64,000 bases of DNA from Clostridiales bacterium. Its GTDB lineage: Bacteria; Bacillota; Clostridia; Lachnospirales; Lachnospiraceae. Below the pieces are notes generated by a model that saw only the letters and a program-made list of their open reading frames with translations, was not told where the DNA came from and did no database searches. This document shows positions 50,046 through 59,533 of this stretch, piece after piece (the stretch's first letter is position 1; each line of letters begins with the position of its first letter). The DNA lies in assembly GCA_018365455.1 (NCBI GenBank), contig JAGZJZ010000026.1, forward strand, positions 1-64,000, read 5' to 3'. Made by a program: the position numbers and the translations under genes.

Positions 50046-51660
50046 GACTTTAAATAAGGACATCCCCCCAATCGATAACAGGGAGGAAGACTTTCCCGGC
50101 GGTCGTTTAAAAGACATACTGGAAGTACTGAAAAAGCATCATATTACCCGTGGCTTATCGCCGGTAAAGCTGCGGGAAATATTAGAAGATCTGGGTCCCA
50201 CTTACGTGAAGCTGGGTCAGATCATGTCCATGCGTTCTGATATGCTGTCGGAAGCATATTGCAAAGAGCTTTCCAGGCTGCGTACCCAGGTAAAGCCCTT
50301 ATCTTTTGATACCATAATATCTGTTATAGAAGAAGAGCTTGGACGGCCATCCGGTGAGATATTTTCAAAAATCGAGCCCCTGCCTCTGGGTTCTGCTTCT
50401 ATTGCCCAGGTACATATGGCAACATTATCAGATGGTTCAGACGTGGTGGTGAAAGTACAGCGTCCGGCAATCAAAGAAACCATGTCCAATGATATTAAGC
50501 TTCTTAAGAAAGCCGTCCGCATCTTAAAACTGACCATAGGCACCGGAAGCCTAATTGATTTTAAAATGGTTCTGGATGAGTTATGGAAAACAGCCCAGGA
50601 AGAGATGAATTTTCTGCAGGAAGCCAGAAATCTGGATTTATTCTATAAAAACCAGAAGGATATCGTCTATGTCACCTGTCCTAAAGTCATCCATAAATAT
50701 ACCACTCCCCGGATGCTTGTTATGAATTATATTGACGGAATTCCCATTGATCATACGGCAGTTCTGGAAAAACAGGGATATGACATGACGGAGATCGGAG
50801 AAAAGGCGGCTGAAAATTACTGCAAACAGATTCTGGAAGACGGATTCTTCCACGCTGACCCCCATCCAGGAAATATACGAATCTCAGGCGGGCAGATTGC
50901 GTGGCTGGATCTTGGCATGACCGGACATTTATCAGAATTCTATAAGCAGCTTTTAAGACGTGCCATACTCTCTATATTAAAACACGATATCTATGAATTA
51001 AAAAATGTGCTTTTATCCTTAGGCAAAGCCAAAGAACGGATTAACCATGCAAGGTTGTATACAGATATTGATGACATCGTAAGTAAATATGTCTCCATGG
51101 ATTTTGGAAATATGAAACTGGGTGAACTGATTGAAAAGCTTCTGGATATGGTAAAAGAACATCACATTGCCGTCAATATGGATATTACGCTTCTGGGAAG
51201 AAGCATGATCACAATGGAGGGAACGCTGAGCATCTGTTCCCCTAAGGTAAATATTCTTCAGATTTTGTCCGCCCACATGTCATCCCTCCTGTTTCAGGAA
51301 CTGGATTGGAAAAAGGAGCTTATGCATAAAGGCAGCTCAGTTTATACATCCTTTGATAAAACACTGGATATTCCGGCACAGCTGTCCGATCTTCTGAATA
51401 TCACTAAAAATGGACAGGCAAAGATAAATCTGGAATTACCCGATTCCAAAGATTTCTTATATAGTATCCACCGTATGACAGACCGGCTGGTTCTGGGTAT
51501 TTTGGCGGCAGCATTATTTATTGGCTCCGGTCTCATCTGTATGACAGATATAACACCGGAAATCTTCCATATGCCATGGATTAGCTTTGCAGGATTTTCC
51601 CTTTCGGGTATTTTGATCTTCTGCCTGCTGATACAGATTATCTTCAGGCGAAAAAAATAA
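50035..51660 (+). CDS. AarF/ABC1/UbiB-family kinase-like protein
   Basis: 541 residues. The conserved signatures are present: GPTYVKLGQIMSMRSDML (about 57-74), the ALAAS-like PLGSASIAQVHMA, the lysine in VVVKVQRP, and GFFHADPHPGN with DLGMTG for ATP and metal binding. Two membrane helices follow at the C-terminus (about 490-512 and 518-537). UbiB proteins act in ubiquinone synthesis, but a Clostridia anaerobe lacks that pathway, so a lipid role in the membrane is more likely. The overlap with the phasin-like gene couples translation. Confidence 0.9.
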   Translation: MNNETLNKDIPPIDNREEDFPGGRLKDILEVLKKHHITRGLSPVKLREILEDLGPTYVKLGQIMSMRSDMLSEAYCKELSRLRTQVKPLSFDTIISVIEEELGRPSGEIFSKIEPLPLGSASIAQVHMATLSDGSDVVVKVQRPAIKETMSNDIKLLKKAVRILKLTIGTGSLIDFKMVLDELWKTAQEEMNFLQEARNLDLFYKNQKDIVYVTCPKVIHKYTTPRMLVMNYIDGIPIDHTAVLEKQGYDMTEIGEKAAENYCKQILEDGFFHADPHPGNIRISGGQIAWLDLGMTGHLSEFYKQLLRRAILSILKHDIYELKNVLLSLGKAKERINHARLYTDIDDIVSKYVSMDFGNMKLGELIEKLLDMVKEHHIAVNMDITLLGRSMITMEGTLSICSPKVNILQILSAHMSSLLFQELDWKKELMHKGSSVYTSFDKTLDIPAQLSDLLNITKNGQAKINLELPDSKDFLYSIHRMTDRLVLGILAAALFIGSGLICMTDITPEIFHMPWISFAGFSLSGILIFCLLIQIIFRRKK

Positions 51661-51701
51661 GCTTTGGTTTCCGCATTAACGGTTATCAAAGCTTATTTTC
51701 A
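51656..51701. terminator. Terminator between the AarF/UbiB and PHP genes
   Basis: AATAAGCTTTG (51656-51666) pairs with CAAAGCTTATT (51687-51697), followed by TTC. It partly overlaps the UbiB stop codon and serves convergent genes. Confidence 0.7.
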
Positions 51702-51717
51702 TTTACTCCCAATATTT

Positions 51718-52605
51718 TCAGATCATATTTTTCATCCTTAATATATGGGTAAGTTCCATTTCATACTCATCACCAGATGTTGTACCCAGGCGTACCGAAG
51801 GTTTCGTCTTCCCATGATAATCACTCCCCATGGTTTTTATCATTCCCAGACGATCCGCCAGTTTACAGTAATACACCGTCTGTTCTGAATTATGATAGTT
51901 GCTGTAAGCCTCAATTCCTTCCACACCGCAGCTGTGCATATAACGTATCATCTCTTCGTCTCTCTGAACGGTATTAACAGGGTGGGCAATAACGGCAGTT
52001 CCCCCTGTATCCCGGATCAGCTTCACTGCTTCTTCAAAAGAAATATAATTTACCGGGATAAACGCCGGTTTCCCCTGTGCGCAGTAATCCCAAAAGAAAT
52101 TCAAACACGGATTATCACACCTGCTTCCACCTGGGAAATAGGGCTGCATCAACGGATTACTCTGGTTCCTAGCATCCGACAAAGCTGCTTCTGCTATCAT
52201 TTCTCCCACCACAACACCGCCTTTGGCAAGTTCCATAACCTCAGCATCCTCAAACTGAATCCCCATATCATGTAACATTTTCATTCTTAAAGAAGAGGAT
52301 TGCTGCTTCTGACCCAGAATATTATGTTCTATATCAAGATAGCGCCTGTCCGTTATATCCATCCCATATCCCAGTAAATGAAGATCCACACCATCACAGA
52401 TGCAATCCAGTTCCACGCCATTTATAACAGTGATCCCGTAACTTTTGGCTGCTTCTTTCATCTGTGCCACTCCACGGACAGAATTATGGTCTGTCAGCGA
52501 CACTATGTTAAGCCGTGCTCTGCCACACAGTTCTGCCAGTTTCTCCGGGGGAAATTCACCATCCAGACTGATATCCGAGTGCATATGAAGATCCATAAAT
52601 CCCAT
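51718..52605 (-). CDS. PHP-domain phosphoesterase
   Basis: A 295-residue protein with the PHP metal-ligand pattern: DLHMHSDISLDGEF (residues 5-18), TDHNSVRGV, and GSDYHGKTKPS near the end, with further histidines in the middle. Related proteins are 3-prime,5-prime-nucleoside bisphosphate phosphatases or other phosphoesterases; the substrate is unsure. It precedes no operon partner; the acetyltransferase gene ends 52 bp upstream on the same strand. Confidence 0.85.
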   Translation of the reverse strand: MGFMDLHMHSDISLDGEFPPEKLAELCGRARLNIVSLTDHNSVRGVAQMKEAAKSYGITVINGVELDCICDGVDLHLLGYGMDITDRRYLDIEHNILGQKQQSSSLRMKMLHDMGIQFEDAEVMELAKGGVVVGEMIAEAALSDARNQSNPLMQPYFPGGSRCDNPCLNFFWDYCAQGKPAFIPVNYISFEEAVKLIRDTGGTAVIAHPVNTVQRDEEMIRYMHSCGVEGIEAYSNYHNSEQTVYYCKLADRLGMIKTMGSDYHGKTKPSVRLGTTSGDEYEMELTHILRMKNMI

Positions 52606-52657
52606 ATTTCCCTCCCTTTGGTAAACCGGTTTGTGAGTTCTCTATGTCTTCCATTCC

Positions 52658-53299
52658 CTAAATCTGGAATTCCTCATCAACTTTTCTGTCCCTGGTATAA
52701 TATTCTTTGTCCCGTTCCGTAATCTGACGCAGAACCCTGCATGGGTTTCCTACCGCCACCACATCAGCCGGGATGTCGTGGGTAACCACACTGCCTGCAC
52801 CGATAACCGAATTCTTTCCAATGCGGACGCCCGGTAGAATTACCACATTAGATCCAATCCAAACATCATCTTCGATCACAACCGGAATAGAGAATTGAGT
52901 TCCCTTGCGGCGGAATTCATAATCCACCGGATGTCCGGTCGCGGAAATTGTTACATTCGGAGCAATCATAACATGATCGCCAATGTACACGTCAATGTCA
53001 TCTACAATCGTAAGATTAAAGTTGGCATAAAAATAATCTCCGATATGTACATTACATCCGTAAGACATAAATACCGGCGCTTCAATCCAGATATCTTTTC
53101 CCATTTCTCCAAGCAGTTTTCCTAATATTTCTTTTTTCGCCTTCAAATCAGAAGGACGTGTTGCATTATAATCAAAAATCAATTCTTTGCAGTCCTGTCT
53201 CTGCTTTTCAATCAATTTCTCGTATTTCTGATCTTCTTCGCTTTTATTTCCTGCTTCGTAATATAAAAATCCTTTTTCCATACGTTCTTTTAATGTCAT
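52658..53299 (-). CDS. Sugar O-acetyltransferase (Maa/LacA-type)
   Basis: 213 residues. It has the N-terminal Mac domain (MEKGFLYYEAGNKSEEDQKY) and a left-handed beta-helix of hexapeptide repeats with the catalytic-type stretch TISATGHPVDYEFRRKG, and IGSNVVILPGVRIGKNSVIG. It transfers acetyl from acetyl-CoA to a sugar such as maltose or a thiogalactoside. GGAGG sets the start at 53299; the longer frame by four codons lacks one. It follows the GreA-like gene by 15 bp, so both may be cotranscribed. Confidence 0.9.
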   Translation of the reverse strand: MTLKERMEKGFLYYEAGNKSEEDQKYEKLIEKQRQDCKELIFDYNATRPSDLKAKKEILGKLLGEMGKDIWIEAPVFMSYGCNVHIGDYFYANFNLTIVDDIDVYIGDHVMIAPNVTISATGHPVDYEFRRKGTQFSIPVVIEDDVWIGSNVVILPGVRIGKNSVIGAGSVVTHDIPADVVAVGNPCRVLRQITERDKEYYTRDRKVDEEFQI

Positions 53300-53314
53300 T
53301 TCTGCCTCCATATA

Positions 53315-53818
53315 TTAAAAGCTTCTGATTTGATCCGCCGCATCTTCCACGGTTTTCTCAATCGACCGAATCACAATATAATATCCATAACTGTCATTTA
53401 CCCGGATAAATATGCGGTCATTTACCTTGTGTCCCATAATTGCCTTTCCAATGGGAGATTCCGTACTGATTAACCCCTTCATGGAATTTCCTCTGATGGA
53501 TGTAACCAGCCTGAATTTCTCTGATGCCTCATCTTCTTCAAAATATACTTCAACCGTATTATTCAGCCCTACTTCATCTTCCTTTGATTCATCGGTTATA
53601 ATCTCTGCTGTTTTAAGCATCCGTTCCAGATAACGGATTCTGCTTTCATTTTTGTTCTTGTCCTTTTTTGCCGCATGGTATTCAAAATTTTCACTCAGAT
53701 CTCCATGGGCTCTGGCTTCCTTTACTGCTTCCAGTGCTTCTTTGCGCACCACTAGCTTACGGTGTTCGATTTCTTCTTCAATCTTCTTTACATCGCTTCT
53801 CGTTAGCTTTTCCCGCAT
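53315..53818 (-). CDS. GreA/GreB-type transcription elongation factor
   Basis: 167 residues with the GreA coiled coil (about 1-75; EEIEHRKLVVRKEALEAVKE, then ARAHGDLSENFEYHAAKKDK) and the C-terminal FKBP-like domain (ISTESPIGKAIMGHKVNDRI). The acidic tip residues D and E in the ARAHGDLSENFEY loop fit RNA cleavage stimulation. The gene is away from the usual lysS neighbourhood of greA, so it is likely a paralogue or the only GreA; this cannot be told here. Confidence 0.85.
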   Translation of the reverse strand: MREKLTRSDVKKIEEEIEHRKLVVRKEALEAVKEARAHGDLSENFEYHAAKKDKNKNESRIRYLERMLKTAEIITDESKEDEVGLNNTVEVYFEEDEASEKFRLVTSIRGNSMKGLISTESPIGKAIMGHKVNDRIFIRVNDSYGYYIVIRSIEKTVEDAADQIRSF

Positions 53819-54177
53819 TGTAGCTCCTTTCTTTCAGATTAATTAATTTTTATCATTCGTTCAAGGTTCATTCCTCGTTCATCTTACCGGTTCCTGATTC
53901 ATATCTTACTAATTTTTGATAGCGTCTGATTCATATCTTGCTGATTCCATATTTTTCTGTTAATGATGCCCATTATATACTATCCGGCTCTGTTTGTCAT
54001 TGCATTTTTTTGTGGAATTTTCTCATATAAATTTATAGAACAATTGGTATTATCACAGCTTACCGTTTCATTATTCTACTTTTTTATATATGGATATCGT
54101 ACCTAAAGCCAGTTAGGTCACAGCCCAAGTGATCCACCCTGACGATCCCCCTGATAATACTATCCAATGCAATACGG
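53819..54177. other. Gap with a 21-bp direct repeat
   Basis: About 360 bases without a gene. CTGATTCATATCTTACTAATT (53894-53914) recurs as CTGATTCATATCTTGCTGATT (53926-53946), with two mismatches, at 32-bp spacing. TTCATTCC/TTCATC elements occur before it. Otherwise it is AT-rich with no ORF and no clear promoter. Confidence 0.5.
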
Positions 54178-55008
54178 TTACTTACGGAATAATTTACGAT
54201 ACTCCGCCGGAGAAACACCGTAATGCCTTTTAAACTGGATATAAAAGGTCTGCCTGGAATTCATCCCTATCAGCGGATCTATCTCCCCAATGGGAATCGG
54301 GGTATTTTCTAACAGATCTTTTGCCGCATCCATCCTGCATTCCATCACATACTGCCAGATTGTACTTCCCGTTTCCCGTTTGAAAATCCGTTCCATATAG
54401 GTAGAATTTAAATGAATCTGATCAGCTATCTCCTGGATATTAGAGAGTTTGCAGAAATAATTTCTGATATACTCCTTTATCTGGGCTATGTATGCCTTCA
54501 CAGAAGGATTTTTGCTGTAAAAGGCGTCAGCTGTATCCATCAAAAATTTGTTTGTCAATGTAGCAATATAAAGTTCCCGGTTTTGATCCTGGCATTCACG
54601 GTGGAGCTTTCCAAAATCTTCAAGCAGCAGATGTGCATCTTCAATCACGCTGCATTCATTCAGCTGGCGCAGAAATTCCCCCAGCTGCCTGTCATGTTCT
54701 GCCAGCGCAGAAAAAGAAATCCCAGGCAGTTTCACTTCCTTTAACCGGAACTCCCCTCCCATAACCGTACAGGGCACATTCCGGTCAAAAATTTTCTGAT
54801 GCGGTATCTGACCTTCTATAACTATCATATTTTTCTTTTTTAGACGGTATTCCTTATCTCCAACGATATAACTGCAGGCGCCTTCCAGGATATAATTTAT
54901 CTCCAGGCCTCCATGGGAATGCTTTTCCATACTGTAACATTTCCAGTTTCCATTTACGTAACAATGTTCGGGCCAGAGGATCTGATTTTGTGCATTTGGA
55001 CTTATCAT
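54178..55008 (-). CDS. AraC-family transcriptional regulator
   Basis: 276 residues with an N-terminal cupin-type sensor domain (MEKHSHGGLEINYILEGAC region) and two C-terminal helix-turn-helix motifs (NIQEIADQIHLNSTYMERIF and GEIDPLIGMNSRQTFYIQFK, then YGVSPAEYRK). It is divergent from the aldo/keto reductase gene, 116 bp away, and probably activates it. Ligand unknown. Confidence 0.9.
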   Translation of the reverse strand: MISPNAQNQILWPEHCYVNGNWKCYSMEKHSHGGLEINYILEGACSYIVGDKEYRLKKKNMIVIEGQIPHQKIFDRNVPCTVMGGEFRLKEVKLPGISFSALAEHDRQLGEFLRQLNECSVIEDAHLLLEDFGKLHRECQDQNRELYIATLTNKFLMDTADAFYSKNPSVKAYIAQIKEYIRNYFCKLSNIQEIADQIHLNSTYMERIFKRETGSTIWQYVMECRMDAAKDLLENTPIPIGEIDPLIGMNSRQTFYIQFKRHYGVSPAEYRKLFRK

Positions 55009-55124
55009 GATTTTCTCCTATGTTAAAAATACAAACCTATCATAAAACATCCAGTCTGAAAAGTCCATAGTATAAACTACTTTTCTGATATAAAATGTAT
55101 AAAAAACAAGAAAGGAAACTAATC

Positions 55125-56126
55125 ATGTACACAGCTGATCCTACAAGATACGACAATAAAATGCAATACCATAAATGCGGAAACAGCGGTCTGTATCTCC
55201 CTGCACTGTCTCTGGGAATGTGGCACAATTTTGGTTCCGTCAATAACTTAGAAGATATGAAAAAAATCCTGTTCACGGCATTTGATAACGGAATTACCCA
55301 TTTTGATCTGGCTAACAATTACGGTCCGGTCTATGGCAGCGCTGAAACAAATATGGGACAAATCTTGAAATCTGACCTGATGCAATACCGGGATGAACTG
55401 ATCATTTCGTCCAAAGCCGGCTACGATATGTGGAAAGGTCCTTACGGAAACGGCGGTTCCCGCAAATACCTCACCGCCAGCCTGGACCAGAGCCTGCAGA
55501 AAATGGGGCTGGATTATGTAGATATCTTTTACCACCACAGACCCGATCCCGACACGCCACTGGAAGAAACCATGCTGGCACTGGATCAGATCGTCCGCCA
55601 GGGAAAAGCTTTATACGTAGGCATATCGAATTATAAAAAAGAAGAAGCCAGCAAAGCTTTTGCAATCTTAAAAGAGCTGAAAACACCATTTATCATCCAC
55701 CAGCCATCCTATTCCATGTTAAACAGGTGGATCGAGGAAGACGGGTTAAAAGATTTCTTATTTGACCACGGTATCGGATGCATCGCATTCAGCCCGCTTC
55801 AGCAAGGCATCCTAACCGGTAAATATTTAAACGGCATCCCATCTGATTCCCGAATCGGCAACCAGAAAAGTCCTTATTTACATGCACAAGACTTAAAGGC
55901 GGAAATGCTGGAAAAAGTCCGGGGATTAAATGATATCGCAGCAAACAGAGGACAGTCACTGACGCAGATGGCGCTTGCCTGGATTTTAAGAGATGGAAAA
56001 GTGACTTCTGTACTCATCGGCGCAAGTAAGCCGGAGCAGATTCTGGAAAATATAAAGGCGCTGGAAAACACCTCTTTTACGGAAGAAGAAATAACGCTGA
56101 TAGATGGTATTGTGGGCCAATCCTAA
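55125..56126 (+). CDS. Aldo/keto reductase (YghZ-type)
   Basis: 333 residues with the AKR barrel: the catalytic DLANNYGPVYGSAE (Asp and Tyr), KAGYDMWKGPYGNGG, DIFYHHRPDP and IVNPD-like NADPH end QILENIKALEN. The closest characterised relatives are YghZ, L-glyceraldehyde 3-phosphate reductases; the substrate here is uncertain. AAGGAAACTAATC sets ATG 55125. A terminator follows at 56161. Confidence 0.9.
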   Translation: MYTADPTRYDNKMQYHKCGNSGLYLPALSLGMWHNFGSVNNLEDMKKILFTAFDNGITHFDLANNYGPVYGSAETNMGQILKSDLMQYRDELIISSKAGYDMWKGPYGNGGSRKYLTASLDQSLQKMGLDYVDIFYHHRPDPDTPLEETMLALDQIVRQGKALYVGISNYKKEEASKAFAILKELKTPFIIHQPSYSMLNRWIEEDGLKDFLFDHGIGCIAFSPLQQGILTGKYLNGIPSDSRIGNQKSPYLHAQDLKAEMLEKVRGLNDIAANRGQSLTQMALAWILRDGKVTSVLIGASKPEQILENIKALENTSFTEEEITLIDGIVGQS

Positions 56127-56160
56127 ATTTCCCAGGTGCTTTATTCCAAAAATAAAAGAC

Positions 56161-56206
56161 GCAAAAAGAAGTCAGAAACCCTATTTGGTTATCTGACCTC
56201 TTTTTG
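56161..56206 (+). terminator. Terminator of the aldo/keto reductase gene
   Basis: GCAAAAAGAAGTCAGA pairs with TCTGACCTCTTTTTGC (one mismatch) around a short loop, with T-runs on both sides; it lies 35 bp after the stop. Confidence 0.8.
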
Positions 56207-56230
56207 CTGTACACCAGCCCGTATAAAATA

Positions 56231-56323
56231 TTAAGCTATCACTCCTATAGTGCCTGCTAAATCCTGTTGGGTAAGCCCCTTATTCTTTCTAAGATCTGAT
56301 ATCCTTAAATCAATCGTCCTCAT
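56231..56323 (-). pseudogene. Truncated XRE-family HTH gene
   Basis: A 30-codon frame, too short to list among full genes, reads MRTIDLRISDLRKNKGLTQQ then DLAGTIGVIA, which is the first two helices of an XRE/Cro-type helix-turn-helix, and then stops at TAA. GGGAGAA precedes the ATG. The remaining HTH helices and any sensor domain are missing. It looks like the 5-prime remnant of a decayed regulator gene. Confidence 0.6.
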
Positions 56324-56384
56324 GTCACTTCTCCCTTATCTTTGATGAACTTCTGGTATCATACAAAAAATATTTATATTGATC

Positions 56385-59090
56385 TTATTTGATCTCTTTC
56401 TTACCCAGCCGCACATCCTCCATATAATCAGCCATTTCATCCGACATATGGTTAAACAGATAATTCCTGCTGTTCTGCCGTTTCGCCAGACATTCATTGC
56501 GAATCTCCTGATTCACAATTTCAATTTCCTCTTGCAGCCCTCTTGCCGAGAGCAAATTGCCGCCCTGTCCCATGATAATTACCTGTTCCAGGCGGTCAGA
56601 AGTTGCCACGGTTACATGATATTTTCTTCCAATCTCATGCACTACCTTTTCGATATACTGATCTGCCGTCTCGGCTTCCTTTGTATAAACTACATGGATA
56701 TTATTGTAAGAAAGCACTTCTCCAATATTACCTTCTACCTTATAAGCATCAAAGACCAGGATCAGCGTACACTTTTTATATCCCTGATAATTACATAATA
56801 TATCCATCAGCTTATTTCTGGCACTCTCAATATTTACTTCTGCCAGATCTTTGAGTTCATCCCAGGAAAAGATGATGTTATAGCCATCCACCAGCAGATA
56901 TTCATCCTGCCCATCCTGTTTTTGCCGGATCTTTACTTTCGGCTCTGCTTTTTGTTCAAAGGAACTGCGAAATGTAGAATCATTTCTTTCCCGCTTAATC
57001 GGTCCAAATGTCCTGACAAAGATCTCCTCCAATTCTTTTTCACTTTGCCAGGATCCGAACTCCCCCGGCGCTGACGACAGGGGTAATTCTTTTGAAATAT
57101 CCTCTTTCTCCTTCTCAAGGGCTAAACCGCTCTCCACATGCATATAATCCTGCACCTGATCCCACTTTACCACAAATCCTGCCCCATGAGAGCAGAAAAC
57201 AGACCCGGTAGGATTTTCCAGATCATGCTCTGAATCATACCCAATGGCTTCCATGACTTCATCAGCATTATGGCAGGGTGCATATCCTTTCAGTGTACAG
57301 AAAAGCCTGCCCCTTCCTCTTGTATATGAGATGACCTCTTTTTGGTAATCCCGCATGGTTACTACCGGAGCCGTTCCCAAAAGAACAGACATCTCTCCAT
57401 CTGGGAGAGGGGTTCCAAAAGTACCATGCATTTTCTGCATGTCCGCCAATGCCCTGCCTATCATTTCCGACGGGACTTCTAATCGATACTCATAATAGGG
57501 TTCCAGCAAAATACTTTTTGCTTTCTTTAATCCCTGTCTGACAGCACGATAAGTTGCCTGTCTGAAATCTCCGCCTTCTGTATGTTTGATATGCGCACGC
57601 CCCGTAATTACCGTTATTTTCATATCGGTAACCGGAGAACCTGTCAGTACACCTATGTGTTCCTTTTCTTCCAGATGCGTCAAAATCAGTCTCTGCCAGT
57701 TTCGGTCCAGAATATCTTCACTGCAGGCTGTGGCAAACTGCAAACCGCTTCCCGCCTCCAACGGCTCCATCAGCAGATGTACTTCCGCATAGTGTCGGAG
57801 AGGTTCAAAATGTCCCACTCCTTCTACTGCTTCCTGTATGGTTTCTTTATATAAAATATTCCCGGTGCCAAATTCAACCGCCACACCAAATCGTTCCTTA
57901 ATCAGGCTTTTTAAGACCTCGATCTGCACCTCTCCCATAAGCTGGGCATGAATCTCATTTAACTGTTCATTCCAAACAATATGCAGCAGCGGATCTTCTT
58001 CTTCCAGCTGGCGCAGCTGCAGCAGCATACGATGTACGTCACTGTCCGGAGGCAGCTGGATCTGATAGGTCAGAATCGGTTCTAAAACGGGAACCTCCGA
58101 TGCTGCTTCTATTCCCAATCCCTCCCCCGGATAAGTTTTACTAAGACCGGTAACTGCACACACACTTCCGGCCTCTGCTTCATTTACCATCTCATATCTG
58201 CTGCCGGAATAAATACGGATCTGATCTGCCTTTTCCTCCCAATATTCAGATTGTTTCCCGATTTTTGCTTCAGCACTCACCCCGGAACCATTTGACAAAA
58301 GGGTTTTCACCTTCAGGCTTCCCCCCGTAATTTTCATATAAGTCAGCCGGCTTCCCTGGTCATCTCTTGCAATTTTATAAACTTTTGCACCAAACGCCTC
58401 CGGAAATACCGGCGGTACCATATATGTTTCCAAACCTTTTAAGAATTCTTCCACACCGGTAAGTTTAAGCGCAGATCCAAAGAAACACGGAAACACTTTT
58501 CTTGCCTGTATCAATCTCACAATTTCACTATTTTCTATTCTGCCTGTTTCCAGATAGTGCTCCAGGGCTGATTCATCGCACATTGCCAGATTTTCCATAA
58601 AATCTTCCCCATTTTGGGAAGTTCCAAAATCCATGCACCCTTCATCCAGCCTTTTCTTCAACTCCTTCAGAAGCCACTCTTGATCCGTCCCGCTCTGATC
58701 CATTTTATTTACAAATAAAACCACCGGTATCTGATAGCCTGCCAGCAGCCTCCATAACGTCTGTGTATGCCCCTGCACCCCATCGGCTCCATTTATCACA
58801 AGAATCGCATAATCCAGTACCTGAAGCGTACGCTCCATTTCCGCTGAAAAGTCCACATGCCCCGGAGTATCCAGAAGCGTTACCTGGGTTTCTCCCAGCT
58901 GAAATACCGCCTGTTTGGAGAAGATCGTAATGCCTCTTTCCCGTTCCAGTTCATAGGTATCTAAAAATGCGTTTCCATAGTCTACTCTTCCCAATTTCCT
59001 AATACTGCCACTCAGATACAGCATACTCTCCGACAACGTAGTCTTACCTGCATCTACATGGGCTAAAATTCCAATCACTAATTTTTTCAT
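56385..59090 (-). CDS. TetM-like translational GTPase fused to a Rae1/YacP-type NYN ribonuclease domain
   Basis: About 901 residues. The first 720 form a TetM/TetO/EF-G-like GTPase: ILAHVDAGKTTLSESMLYLS (P-loop), RGITIF, LLDTPGHVDFSAEMER, VLFVNKMDQSG (NKxD) and the EF-G domains II-V. A linker (about 650-730) leads to a C-terminal NYN/PIN domain (about 733-870) with YLLVDGYNII, LILVFDAYKVEG, TKEAETADQYIEKV and VTVATSDRLEQV, aligning with Bacillus subtilis Rae1 (YacP), which cuts mRNA in the ribosomal A site. Fusing a ribosome-protection-type GTPase to an A-site ribonuclease suggests ribosome rescue. Starts at 59102 or 59096 are also possible; 59090 has the best spacing from AAGTGAG. Confidence 0.85.
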   Translation of the reverse strand: MKKLVIGILAHVDAGKTTLSESMLYLSGSIRKLGRVDYGNAFLDTYELERERGITIFSKQAVFQLGETQVTLLDTPGHVDFSAEMERTLQVLDYAILVINGADGVQGHTQTLWRLLAGYQIPVVLFVNKMDQSGTDQEWLLKELKKRLDEGCMDFGTSQNGEDFMENLAMCDESALEHYLETGRIENSEIVRLIQARKVFPCFFGSALKLTGVEEFLKGLETYMVPPVFPEAFGAKVYKIARDDQGSRLTYMKITGGSLKVKTLLSNGSGVSAEAKIGKQSEYWEEKADQIRIYSGSRYEMVNEAEAGSVCAVTGLSKTYPGEGLGIEAASEVPVLEPILTYQIQLPPDSDVHRMLLQLRQLEEEDPLLHIVWNEQLNEIHAQLMGEVQIEVLKSLIKERFGVAVEFGTGNILYKETIQEAVEGVGHFEPLRHYAEVHLLMEPLEAGSGLQFATACSEDILDRNWQRLILTHLEEKEHIGVLTGSPVTDMKITVITGRAHIKHTEGGDFRQATYRAVRQGLKKAKSILLEPYYEYRLEVPSEMIGRALADMQKMHGTFGTPLPDGEMSVLLGTAPVVTMRDYQKEVISYTRGRGRLFCTLKGYAPCHNADEVMEAIGYDSEHDLENPTGSVFCSHGAGFVVKWDQVQDYMHVESGLALEKEKEDISKELPLSSAPGEFGSWQSEKELEEIFVRTFGPIKRERNDSTFRSSFEQKAEPKVKIRQKQDGQDEYLLVDGYNIIFSWDELKDLAEVNIESARNKLMDILCNYQGYKKCTLILVFDAYKVEGNIGEVLSYNNIHVVYTKEAETADQYIEKVVHEIGRKYHVTVATSDRLEQVIIMGQGGNLLSARGLQEEIEIVNQEIRNECLAKRQNSRNYLFNHMSDEMADYMEDVRLGKKEIK

Positions 59091-59139
59091 TTGCATTCTC
59101 ACTTATATCATATTACTTTATTTTAATCTTTTTATCCCT

Positions 59140-59294
59140 GAGCGTGTTATAAGCTGCTTTCTGTACGCTGTGCGTCACATCTTTTGGGAAATTAGTTCCG
59201 AAAGTGTGAAACCCGGCAGGCTGCGCTGACCGTCTTAAGTAAATCCCTCGAAAAGTGATGTGTACAGATGGCAGTAATATTCAAACAGGCTCTA
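59140..59294. repeat. MITE-like inverted repeat, copy C
   Basis: About 155 bp starting GAGCGTGTTATAAGCTGCTTTC and ending AATATTCAAACAGGCTCTATA, a diverged full-length relative of repeat A. The internal CTGTACGCTGTGCGTCACATC and GTGATGTGTACAGATGGCAG stretches pair across the element as in copy A. It lies between the GTPase start and the type I locus; there is no ORF. Confidence 0.65.
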
Positions 59295-59498
59295 TATCTT
59301 GCAGCTGAATAAAAATATTATAACATTCCTATCCCATGATGACCATGATAAAGTAAAATAAAATATTGAAAACCGTTTAAAAGCCCCTCCGCTATGGGAA
59401 GAGGCCTTTATCTATGCAATATTTCACAACACAATGGTACTGCCTTCTTTCAAGTATGGGCTCTACAATCATACCACTATTTCCATAAAATTCGTCTC

Positions 59499-59527
59499 TT
59501 TACAATTCCGTATTCTAGTGTTATATT
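59499..59527 (+). promoter_or_regulatory. Promoter of the candidate antitoxin RNA
   Basis: TTTACA (59499-59504) and TATATT (59522-59527) are 17 bp apart, oriented toward the toxin gene; the predicted start is near 59534. Confidence 0.65.
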
Positions 59528-59533
59528 ATTATT

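Noticed and set aside
50035..51660. Ubiquinone biosynthesis role for the UbiB-like protein
   Set aside because: Clostridia anaerobes are not known to make ubiquinone and no other ubi gene is present, so only the family name is used.
56385..59090. Simple tet(M)-type tetracycline resistance gene
   Set aside because: The GTPase is divergent, sits in ordinary chromosomal context and carries an extra ribonuclease domain absent from TetM, so a plain resistance label would mislead.
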